Positions 1 to 5,096 of a DNA stretch of 5,096 bases are shown in pieces; the first letter of the stretch is position 1, and each line of letters opens with the position of its first letter. The notes under the pieces were generated by a model that had not been told where the DNA came from, made no database searches, and worked only from the letters and a program-made list of their open reading frames with translations. The DNA comes from Candidatus Poseidoniaceae archaeon (GTDB taxonomy: Archaea > Thermoplasmatota > Poseidoniia > Poseidoniales > Poseidoniaceae). The position numbers and the translations under genes were made by a program. The stretch spans positions 1 through 5,096 of the forward strand of contig JAQXFL010000077.1 in NCBI GenBank assembly GCA_029250345.1, in the 5' to 3' direction.

Positions 1-160
1 CACATGACTCGGGTGCTGTGAACTGTTTCCGGAGGGAAGCAGGAAATGGATAACCGGGGGAATAGGTCAGGCCGGGAACGGAGCAGCCCTACTCGGAGCC
101 ATGGGTGCTGTGGGGTATCGGGATGGAGGAAGTGTGTGGGTTAGGCCGAGGAGAGCGCAT
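1..160 (+). ncRNA. Archaeal SRP (7S) RNA, 3' half (S domain), partial at left edge
   Basis: Signal recognition particle RNA, the scaffold that binds SRP19 and SRP54 for co-translational protein targeting. Helix 6 is seen as eight consecutive pairs (23-30 with 35-42, one G-U) closed by the loop GGAG at 31-34, a GNAR tetraloop as bound by SRP19. Helix 8 has GGTCAGG at 65-71, a 3-bp stem capped by GGAA at 75-78, and AGCAGCC at 82-88, the near-universal SRP54-binding motif. The top of helix 5 is visible as 3-6 pairing with 100-103 and 8-10 pairing with 96-98 around an A-C mismatch. Helix 6 argues for an archaeon rather than a bacterium. The 5' half (Alu domain and rest of helix 5) lies outside the window. 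The 3' end is a guess at roughly 145-165, because helix 1 cannot be folded without the 5' end and no T-run marks termination. Confidence 0.92.
11..112 (+). repeat. 10-base direct repeat within the SRP RNA S domain
   Basis: GGGTGCTGTG occurs at 11-20 and again at 103-112. The first copy lies between the 5' strand of helix 5 and helix 6. The second lies on the 3' strand next to the paired block 96-103. In the RNA the copies could compete for one partner or occupy equivalent junction positions. A chance match in a G-rich structural RNA is also possible. Confidence 0.4.
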
Positions 161-185
161 GTCCACCATTGGAATTCCCACTCCT

Positions 186-190
186 TGAGG
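186..190 (+). promoter_or_regulatory. Ribosome binding site of the VanZ-like gene
   Basis: TGAGG lies 7 bases before the ATG at 198 and matches the archaeal GGAGGTGA anti-16S consensus in part. Its TGA is also an in-frame stop for the downstream gene, so translation cannot begin further upstream. This fixes the start at ATG 198, or the adjacent TTG at 195. I see no convincing TATA box between the SRP RNA and this gene, so it may be transcribed by read-through. Confidence 0.6.
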
Positions 191-197
191 CATCTTG

Positions 198-476
198 ATG
201 GCTTTCGTAAACTTCTACTCTGTTATTCATTTTTTTATCTGGTCGACTTCCGGACGCTATCTCTTTCATCAGTGGAAATTATTCTTTATCCTTAGCATCG
301 GCTGGGAAATATTAGAATTGTATCTCCCATTTGAATTTGCAGTTGAAGAAATCGGCAACAAAATCATGGATGTTGTGTTTAACACCGTTGGATTCTATAT
401 CGGTACACGGTTGCGATACGATGGTTTGACTGCTCAAATATCAAACACAACATCGCAGAACCAGCCTGGACCTTGA
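198..476 (+). CDS. Small VanZ-like integral membrane protein
   Basis: A 92-residue hydrophobic protein of unknown function that resembles the C-terminal half of the VanZ-like family (named after the teicoplanin-resistance protein VanZ, biochemical role unsettled). Two or three membrane segments are likely, around residues 4-23, 26-43 and 55-70. The family-like signature runs from GWEILE (35-40) through E50, N54, D58 and N62 to the glycine pair G65/G69, giving the typical D-x3-N-x2-G-x3-G spacing. The start is fixed by an in-frame TGA at 186-188 and a ribosome binding site there. It follows the SRP RNA and converges on the archease gene; its last 14 codons plus the stop overlap the archease 3' end on the other strand. 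The polar tail after residue 71 is therefore unlikely to be under strong selection of its own. The conserved spacing and full-length start suggest a real small gene rather than a fragment, but VanZ proteins are usually longer. Confidence 0.75.
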   Translation: MAFVNFYSVIHFFIWSTSGRYLFHQWKLFFILSIGWEILELYLPFEFAVEEIGNKIMDVVFNTVGFYIGTRLRYDGLTAQISNTTSQNQPGP

Positions 477-934
477 AAGTCCGGCACCTGCTCCCATGGC
501 GAGTATGCATTTTCACCAGCGTGTAATTCCTTGAACTGTAACTCATGGCTCGTCACAGCCTTGATTTCCACTTCACGCTCAACATGTTCGCTTTCTACCC
601 AAGAAACATGGCCTGCAGCGATAACTTTTTCATTTAACCAAGTGAAAGCAAGTTGGCAATCAACAAGCCACTGATTATGTATTTCTGCACGGTACAGAAC
701 TTCCTCAAGCCATTGGATGAGCAGTAAATCCCATGATTCATTCTCGCTGTCATGAGGCGCTTCAATTTGCCACTGGGAGGAATGACGGATGTGTGTGTTA
801 AGCGTTTTTTGTGCTTCGTCGGACAGCAGAATCTCTTGCATACCAATGGATGCTTCGGTAAAAAGTCGTGATGGGCTTGATGCAAATGCCCTCAGTGCAA
901 TATCGGCAGTTGTTGGCCTCGGCCATGAACTCAT
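434..934 (-). CDS. Archease, activator of the RtcB tRNA ligase
   Basis: Archease family (formerly DUF101), a cytosolic metal-binding cofactor that speeds guanylylation and multiple turnover of the RNA ligase RtcB in tRNA splicing. The 166 residues show the family order: an N-terminal TADI motif (9-12) with metal-site candidate D11, then RAF...LF (15-25), an ESWDLLLIQWLEEVLY block (66-81), EIKAVTSHEL (123-132), and the terminal DVVFDI with D165, which normally completes the metal site. The His that usually precedes TAD is Thr8 here. About ten extra residues sit between the EIKAVT strand and the last strand, making the protein slightly longer than the usual 135-150. The start has a strong ribosome binding site at 940-945 that overlaps the stop codon of the PfkB-like gene, so translational coupling is likely. 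It is the last gene of a three-gene operon divergent from endA. No rtcB is in the window. Confidence 0.93.
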   Translation of the reverse strand: MSSWPRPTTADIALRAFASSPSRLFTEASIGMQEILLSDEAQKTLNTHIRHSSQWQIEAPHDSENESWDLLLIQWLEEVLYRAEIHNQWLVDCQLAFTWLNEKVIAAGHVSWVESEHVEREVEIKAVTSHELQFKELHAGENAYSPWEQVPDFQGPGWFCDVVFDI

Positions 935-939
935 AGGTG

Positions 940-945
940 CACCTC
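940..945 (-). promoter_or_regulatory. Ribosome binding site of the archease gene
   Basis: On the minus strand GAGGTG lies 5 bases before the ATG at 934 and closely matches the archaeal Shine-Dalgarno consensus. It overlaps the TGA stop of the preceding PfkB-like gene (946-944). This supports the chosen archease start and suggests coupled translation of the two proteins. Confidence 0.75.
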
Positions 946-2005
946 AGCGTTTGGAAACCTGCAAGTTCCAAGACATTTCACCTATACGATCGATAAGGTC
1001 TTCACGGCTCAGAACAAATGATTCAGTTTTGTCTGCACCTAAAATGCACTCGCATGCAGCGTTTGCCAGTAATGCCGTGTTCTTGACCGACATATTCTTC
1101 GAAATAGCCACTGCAATGGCGACAGCTGCAGCATCGATGAGACCAATCATTTGACGTAAATCATCGAGCGTACATGGTGCGTGAACGACTTCTTCATCTC
1201 TCGAGTAGATTGTAACCCCTGCCTCACCTGATAGCACGACCAGATGATTCCAATCATGGGTTTCGATAAGTTGCATTGCAGCCTCACTACCAGTGGATAC
1301 GCCAAGACGACGTCGCATTAACTCCAAACCTTGAGACTGGAATAAAATCCAGTTCACGCCGTGGGTTCTATGCAATCCTGTTAACTTCGGGTCGGCAATG
1401 ATTGGAACGTTTTTTGCTCGTGCAGCCTTGATAATTCGGTCTGCACCCGAATCGTTCACTACGCCTTGACCGTAATCTGAAAGAATAACAACATCTGCTT
1501 TTTCGACTTCGTGGATAGCGTTGTCGTAGAGTGATTGGGATGCCTCCATTGGGACTGGATTGTCATCCTCGACATCCCAGCGAAGCAACAGTTGCTCTTC
1601 ACTGACAAGACTCTCCCGTGTTGCAAGCATTCGTGTTTTGACCGTCGTAGTTCTCCCGTCAATAATTGAAATTCCTGCAGTTGATACTCCCTCGTCGTCT
1701 AATGATTGCAAAATATTGAGTCCAGCCCGGTCGTCTCCAACAACACCGAAGAGGAAACTCTGCAATCCCATGGAATTCAAGCCCCTTCCGACGTGTGCTG
1801 CAGCACCCACATCTTCCTCTCGCATTGTTTCACGAAGAACAGGTACTGGTGCACGAGAGTTGAGATTGTTGGCGTATCCGTGTATGTAGCAATCCATCAT
1901 GATGTCACCGATGAGAACCACTTTGGATTCTCCTGTTTGTTTCAGTAAACTCTTGAGGTTTTTCAAGTCCTCATACACTGCCTCTTCTTCATCTGACATT
2001 CCCAT
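944..2005 (-). CDS. PfkB-fold sugar kinase-like protein, HldA/RfaE N-terminal type, with altered active-site motifs
   Basis: Ribokinase/PfkB-superfamily protein of 353 residues, closest in pattern to D-glycero-beta-D-manno-heptose-7-phosphate kinase (HldA, the N-terminal half of HldE). Matching blocks in order: GDIMMDCY (33-40), SRAPVPVL (50-57), GAAAHVGRGL (67-76), GVVGDDRAG (87-95), TTTVKTR (119-125), LLLRWDVED (139-147), SDYGQG (176-181) and ADPK (204-207). Several functional positions differ from the family. GGAANV has become GAAAHV, so the substrate-binding Asn is His. The NxxE magnesium motif is QGLE (225-228). The DxxGAGDT anion-hole and catalytic motif has become MIGLIDA, keeping only G288 and D291. 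This could be a pseudokinase or an enzyme with a different substrate. The start at 2005 is preferred over the longer frame from 2107, which would run into the upstream gene, because a purine-rich site lies at 2011-2016. It sits mid-operon, 31 bases after the wHTH-TerB gene and 9 bases before archease. No cytidylyltransferase domain is present. Confidence 0.88.
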   Translation of the reverse strand: MGMSDEEEAVYEDLKNLKSLLKQTGESKVVLIGDIMMDCYIHGYANNLNSRAPVPVLRETMREEDVGAAAHVGRGLNSMGLQSFLFGVVGDDRAGLNILQSLDDEGVSTAGISIIDGRTTTVKTRMLATRESLVSEEQLLLRWDVEDDNPVPMEASQSLYDNAIHEVEKADVVILSDYGQGVVNDSGADRIIKAARAKNVPIIADPKLTGLHRTHGVNWILFQSQGLELMRRRLGVSTGSEAAMQLIETHDWNHLVVLSGEAGVTIYSRDEEVVHAPCTLDDLRQMIGLIDAAAVAIAVAISKNMSVKNTALLANAACECILGADKTESFVLSREDLIDRIGEMSWNLQVSKR

Positions 2006-2010
2006 AGTTG

Positions 2011-2016
2011 ACCCTC
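2011..2016 (-). promoter_or_regulatory. Ribosome binding site of the PfkB-like gene
   Basis: On the minus strand GAGGGT lies 5 bases before the ATG at 2005, within the 31-base gap after the wHTH-TerB stop codon. It favours this start over the in-frame ATGs at 2107 and 2075, which lie inside the upstream gene, and over the second ATG at 1999. Confidence 0.55.
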
Positions 2017-2036
2017 TGTTGTTCGTTGATTGTTCC

Positions 2037-2996
2037 TCATTTGATTGTATCGCGCAATTCTGCAAGCAGACTCGCATGCTGAACATCGGTAATGGCAAGC
2101 GTTTCACGTAATGTGGAGAGCATTGCCCCTTCGTCTTCGGTTATGACACCATCTTGCAGAGCAGTGATGAGAGTTGACCGGTAAGTGAGGTATTTTTCAG
2201 ATACAATAGGAGATTTTTTGGCATCTTCAAGCAACTTGTCATGGGTCAATCGGTCAAATCCATAGGCAATACGAACCGTTTCAAGCAACGCAATTTCATC
2301 GTCAACTAGTTCCCCGTCGACCATGGCTTGCCGTAGCATATCGAGGTATATTTCCTCTGGCGGTGGAGCTTTTTGTTCCTTTCTTGCCTCGTCGGAAAGA
2401 CGACGAACTCGTTCAGGATGCATACCAAGAAATTCTACTACTTCTGAGAGGAGGTATTGTTCATCCTTTGTAATCTTCCCATCTTCCCATGCCCTTGCAA
2501 ATAATCTCCGAATGAGATTTTCACCGGCCTGCGCATCCAAGGATGCTACACCTTCTGGATTTGAAACTGGAGATACAACTGGATTCTCATGAAACGTCAT
2601 GCCTTCGTCAATAAAAGACAGAAGGTCGAGCGTTGCTTGCCCACCTTTGCGTAATTCTGATAAGAGGGTTTTTTCGCCGTTTTTTATGACGTATTGACTT
2701 AGAATCTTTTCTCGAAGCTCACGAGCGATACTTCTACCATTCGAAGTTAAGCCGTAGACTTGGCGCCTTTGCTTAGCTCCGGGAACATGGCGTTTATCGG
2801 TCGTCAGGTCCCCACGCTGTTCAAGACGCTTCAAAGTACGGGGGACGTGTTTACGTTGAACATGCACGGCGGCTGAAATTCCGGCCTGTGTTAGCGCTGC
2901 GGGTGCTTCCCATGCACCCTCGGGTAAATTGTGGTCAAACAGGTGCAAAAGCATCCGTTCCTCCGTCGTTAACGACCCGAGATAACCATCGACCAT
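2037..2996 (-). CDS. Winged-helix DNA-binding protein with three TerB-like repeats
   Basis: A two-part protein of 319 residues from the chosen start. Residues 8-90 look like a MarR-like winged helix: SLTTEERMLLHL leads into a recognition-helix candidate (RKHVPRTLKRLEQRG) and a basic wing (KRHVPGAKQRRQVY). After a linker come three tandem helical repeats of 51-56 residues at about 158-212, 213-268 and 269-319. Each is built on an A-x2-[ED/VD/QD]-G-x-[IL]-x2-DE-x3-L core (EDGKITKDE, VDGELVDDE, QDGVITEDE) that resembles the TerB/DjlA-type acidic helical domain. No signal peptide or membrane segment is seen. It is the first gene of the archease operon and could act as a sensor-regulator of this operon or of the divergent endA; that is inference. 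The frame is open to an ATG at 3071, but the start at 2996 has a purine-rich site (3001-3006) and leaves room for a promoter; 3008 and 3032 are alternatives. Confidence 0.82.
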   Translation of the reverse strand: MVDGYLGSLTTEERMLLHLFDHNLPEGAWEAPAALTQAGISAAVHVQRKHVPRTLKRLEQRGDLTTDKRHVPGAKQRRQVYGLTSNGRSIARELREKILSQYVIKNGEKTLLSELRKGGQATLDLLSFIDEGMTFHENPVVSPVSNPEGVASLDAQAGENLIRRLFARAWEDGKITKDEQYLLSEVVEFLGMHPERVRRLSDEARKEQKAPPPEEIYLDMLRQAMVDGELVDDEIALLETVRIAYGFDRLTHDKLLEDAKKSPIVSEKYLTYRSTLITALQDGVITEDEGAMLSTLRETLAITDVQHASLLAELRDTIK

Positions 2997-3082
2997 TGGA
3001 CTCCCCATATCGTCGAAGAAGCGGGGGCACATATGCCCATCGGTAACCCTAAACTCAAATGCCGTGAACATGACGCGTCTAC
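2997..3082. promoter_or_regulatory. Divergent promoter region between the archease operon and endA
   Basis: About 86 bases must drive both directions. On the minus strand a TATA-like CATATG (3030-3035) lies about 26 bases before position 3008, which would give a short leader with GGGGAG (3001-3006) ahead of the ATG at 2996. On the plus strand an A-rich stretch (about 3049-3060) lies about 27 bases before the endA ATG, as for a leaderless transcript. A 5-bp inverted repeat GGGCA-cata-TGCCC at 3025-3038 overlaps the minus TATA candidate and could be an operator. All of these are weak matches; only the geometry is firm. Confidence 0.35.
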
Positions 3083-4195
3083 ATGGCGAGGCAAAACCGT
3101 AAGTTTACTCCGCGCCAACGGACGACTCGCCCTCTTGGTACTCCACTTACCTCGAACCTACCACCGGTGCAGCCGCTTGAACCGCCTCAGATGAAGGACG
3201 GTGAATGGTACATCGCTCCACCGCTTTCGTCACGCTTGTATCAAAAGAGCGCAATCGGATTAATGCAATCCGATGAAAGCATTCGCGTTTCAACAGAAGA
3301 GATTTTGTTTTGTCACTGGCACCGACATCTTCCACTGCCATCGGACACTTGGTTTGATGATGCAGTGAGTTTAGATCCTGATGTCATCGCCAGAAGCATA
3401 CTTTTTGATACAGCCCGAAGCGGTGGAGAACTGCTCATACCTGCTCAAAACATCCCTGCAAAATGGGGAATTGAAGTGCCACAACCCACCTGGGCTCTAC
3501 GTTGGAATCGTGAGCAGGTTTTCTCCAAAGAAAAGCCAGTTGCACATGTTCGCTGGGCATGGACAACCGATGTCATTGATTGGAAGGAAATGGTCGAATG
3601 GACCTCATGGGTACACGGTCAAGGCATGTTGGCAGAATTTTTGGTTATCGATGAAGAAATGGATGTCACAATGTACCTGTTGTCCCAAAGGCAACCTTCG
3701 GGCAAACAACCACTTTGGAATTCTTTTTCCGCCGGTAAAAAGAAACAGATTTCCGAACTGTGGCAAAAGAGAATAGCACGTGGTGATGGCTGGTATGTAC
3801 CAGATGCACACAATTGGAACTGGGATTCAATCGGTGTTGAGCACCTTTCTGGTCGTCATTTACGTCACGAGGAGGGCCAACTTGTACAAGCTTCAATCGA
3901 TGAACTTCGTCCGAATCCTCAAGACGACCTCTATGTGGACTTGGTCGAACGTGGCGTGCTCTTGCGTCCGGGTTTCAAGTATGGTAGTCGCTGGAGGGTA
4001 TACGACACTCCTGTCGGTGATGCGCACGCTCCGTGGCTGATTCAGCCGCATGAAGATGCCCCGCAAACATGGGAGGCAGCATGTTTAGCTGTTCGACTCT
4101 CAGAAGGCGTTCACAAAATGTGGCTTTGTGCTCTACCCTTCAAGGAATCATGGTTCTACCTGCACATGCAACGTTGGTTACCCGGTCGAAATTGA
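3083..4195 (+). CDS. endA: tRNA-splicing endonuclease (EndA), long two-module form
   Basis: Cuts the bulge-helix-bulge of archaeal pre-tRNAs (and sometimes pre-rRNA) to release introns, leaving 2',3'-cyclic phosphate and 5'-OH ends. The C-terminal module is clear: VDLVERGVLLRPGFKYGSRWRVY ends in catalytic Y307, followed by H315 in DAHAPWL and K345 in AVRLSEGVHKMW. The spacings (8 and 30) are close to those of known EndA triads. Residues about 55-195 look like a degenerate first module ending in a strand-like DVTMYLL, so this is probably the fused, homodimeric type of Archaeoglobus and Thermoplasma rather than the roughly 180-residue homotetrameric type. At 370 residues it exceeds the roughly 305 usual for that type. 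Part of the excess is a basic, proline-rich N-terminus (1-40) that may bind RNA. An in-frame TGA at 3071-3073 rules out a start further upstream. There is no ribosome binding site, which fits leaderless translation. It is divergent from the archease operon. Confidence 0.93.
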   Translation: MARQNRKFTPRQRTTRPLGTPLTSNLPPVQPLEPPQMKDGEWYIAPPLSSRLYQKSAIGLMQSDESIRVSTEEILFCHWHRHLPLPSDTWFDDAVSLDPDVIARSILFDTARSGGELLIPAQNIPAKWGIEVPQPTWALRWNREQVFSKEKPVAHVRWAWTTDVIDWKEMVEWTSWVHGQGMLAEFLVIDEEMDVTMYLLSQRQPSGKQPLWNSFSAGKKKQISELWQKRIARGDGWYVPDAHNWNWDSIGVEHLSGRHLRHEEGQLVQASIDELRPNPQDDLYVDLVERGVLLRPGFKYGSRWRVYDTPVGDAHAPWLIQPHEDAPQTWEAACLAVRLSEGVHKMWLCALPFKESWFYLHMQRWLPGRN

Positions 4196-4197
4196 TA

Positions 4198-5096
4198 CTA
4201 CAGGTCGATTTCCCGTCCCCATGCATCGGTTTCATTCAATTCAATTGCAGAACCGAACGGTGTATTCTCGTCATCCGGTTGAGTATTTTTGGGATTGCTT
4301 TTGGGCCGTTTATCCATCATTGCAAACAGTACCCATCCTGCGCTGATGCGACCGGCGCATCCGAGCAATCGACCCGGCGTCCTCCATTCATCGAATGTAC
4401 TACGTTCGCCATCGATTGCAGAATACTCAAGGTGAATCGTCCATCGATGTCCACTCTGTGAAATCAGAACAATTTCACCGTTAACAGACATACGATCTTG
4501 CAACAAACCGTTCGGATCTATTTGGATTTCAATCGAATCGTTTCCACCGAGGTCTACTCTGTTGTCGACTTCTCCAATTCGTGACATAGGACCGTCGAGT
4601 TCGACGGTGAATGTTTGTTCTGAACTTCCGAGTGATTCAATTGGAATAGTAAGTGTGGATGGGTTAAACGCCTGCAATGTCCCCGTTTCGGTTGTCTCGA
4701 TGGGAATTCGCCCGATTGTCAAGGTTTTGGTCTTGATGTGCATGATATCATCGCCACAGCTCATTTCGCCTTCAATGACTGCTTCAGCATTTGCTGTGCC
4801 GGTAGATGAGTATTGCAGTTGCAGTTCAGTGATGCCTTGAGGCAATTGAGTTTCCTGTTCGATGAAGGTTCGACCGTCGGAAACCGTCAGATTGTGTGAG
4901 AACATGCAAGGTTGTTCAACGCTCACAGATAGAGGGAAACTTTCACCGGGGAGGAGAACTCCTCCAAAATCGGGAGCATCAATAGATAATTCTGAACTGC
5001 AATTGGGTGCTGTGAAGCGAATTTCCACGGTTATGTTGATTTCCACTGTTGCCACCCAAGGTACCAAAAAACCATCATGATCGTAGATGAGAACAC
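4198..5096 (-). CDS. Surface or membrane-anchored beta-rich protein, C-terminal part (5' end beyond window)
   Basis: The reading frame has no stop up to the right edge, so the gene starts outside the window and the TTG at 5067 should not be taken as its start. The visible 298 residues are rich in Thr, Ser, Glu and alternating hydrophobic residues, the pattern of extracellular Ig-like or CARDB-like beta domains. Cysteines in NCSS, PCMF and SCGD could form disulfides. A hydrophobic stretch (visible residues about 243-260, bases about 4315-4368) is interrupted by one Arg and followed by a basic cluster (DKRPKSNPK) and an acidic tail ending in DAWGREIDL. This suggests a C-terminal membrane anchor with a cytoplasmic tail. 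No family is recognised with certainty. The gene converges on endA with only 2 bases between the stop codons. Function is unknown; cell-surface attachment or binding is a guess from composition. Confidence 0.72.
   Translation of the reverse strand, partial: VLIYDHDGFLVPWVATVEINITVEIRFTAPNCSSELSIDAPDFGGVLLPGESFPLSVSVEQPCMFSHNLTVSDGRTFIEQETQLPQGITELQLQYSSTGTANAEAVIEGEMSCGDDIMHIKTKTLTIGRIPIETTETGTLQAFNPSTLTIPIESLGSSEQTFTVELDGPMSRIGEVDNRVDLGGNDSIEIQIDPNGLLQDRMSVNGEIVLISQSGHRWTIHLEYSAIDGERSTFDEWRTPGRLLGCAGRISAGWVLFAMMDKRPKSNPKNTQPDDENTPFGSAIELNETDAWGREIDL

Noticed and set aside
101..295. Open frame of 64 codons starting inside the SRP RNA
   Set aside because: It begins within a structured RNA, runs through the VanZ-like gene in another frame, and shows no protein-like pattern.
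935..944. Perfect 10-base palindrome AGGTGCACCT just before the archease start
   Set aside because: It is explained by the ribosome binding site next to the start, and several perfect 10-base palindromes are expected by chance in 5 kb. With no loop it cannot form a hairpin.
789..1154. Plus-strand open frame across the archease and PfkB-like genes
   Set aside because: It is antisense to two strongly conserved protein genes, and its translation has low-complexity Ala/Ser runs typical of a shadow frame.
2006..2107. Longer reading frame of the PfkB-like gene from an ATG at 2107
   Set aside because: The extra 34 residues overlap the coding 3' end of the wHTH-TerB gene and match no PfkB feature, and a ribosome binding site sits before the ATG at 2005.
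4190..4205. Bidirectional terminator between endA and the convergent gene
   Set aside because: Only 2 bases separate the stop codons and there is no hairpin or T-run; termination must lie inside the facing genes or be factor-driven.
4069..4461. Plus-strand open frame bridging the end of endA and the convergent gene
   Set aside because: It overlaps the catalytic endA codons in another frame and is antisense to the tail of the next gene; no ribosome binding site or recognisable motif.
1..5096. CRISPR array, insertion sequence, tRNA or attachment site
   Set aside because: No regularly spaced repeats, no transposase-like protein, no terminal inverted repeats, and no cloverleaf pattern were seen on either strand.

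Overview
The window reads as chromosomal DNA of an archaeon, most likely a member of the Thermoplasmatota such as marine group II (Poseidoniales). The archaeal assignment rests on three things seen directly. An SRP RNA S domain carries helix 6 with a GNAR loop, which bacterial 4.5S RNA lacks. There is a tRNA-splicing endonuclease of the EndA family with its Tyr/His/Lys triad. There is also an archease. The finer lineage is an impression from gene style and is not proven here.

Layout, left to right. Bases 1 to about 160 are the 3' half of an SRP (7S) RNA gene cut by the window edge. At 198-476 (+) is a 92-residue VanZ-like membrane protein. Three co-directional minus-strand genes follow, read right to left: a winged-helix protein with three TerB-like helical repeats (2996 to 2037), an HldA/RfaE-like PfkB-fold protein with several altered motif residues (2005 to 944), and an archease (934 to 434). 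Spacings of 31 and 9 bases, with ribosome binding sites at the second and third genes, make these a likely operon. Divergent from it is endA (3083-4195, +), with a short shared upstream region. Converging on endA with a 2-base gap is the C-terminal part of a surface or membrane-anchored beta-rich protein (4198-5096, -), whose 5' end lies beyond the window.

Functional theme: EndA cuts introns out of pre-tRNAs, and archease activates the RtcB ligase that joins the resulting 2',3'-cyclic-phosphate and 5'-OH ends. Enzymes for the two halves of archaeal tRNA splicing therefore flank one short divergent region, and two unexplained proteins (wHTH-TerB and the PfkB-like protein) share the archease operon. 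These two are the best candidates for something new. No RtcB, tRNA, mobile element or CRISPR array is seen. Coding density is very high: the two convergent junctions are a 43-base overlap and a 2-base gap.
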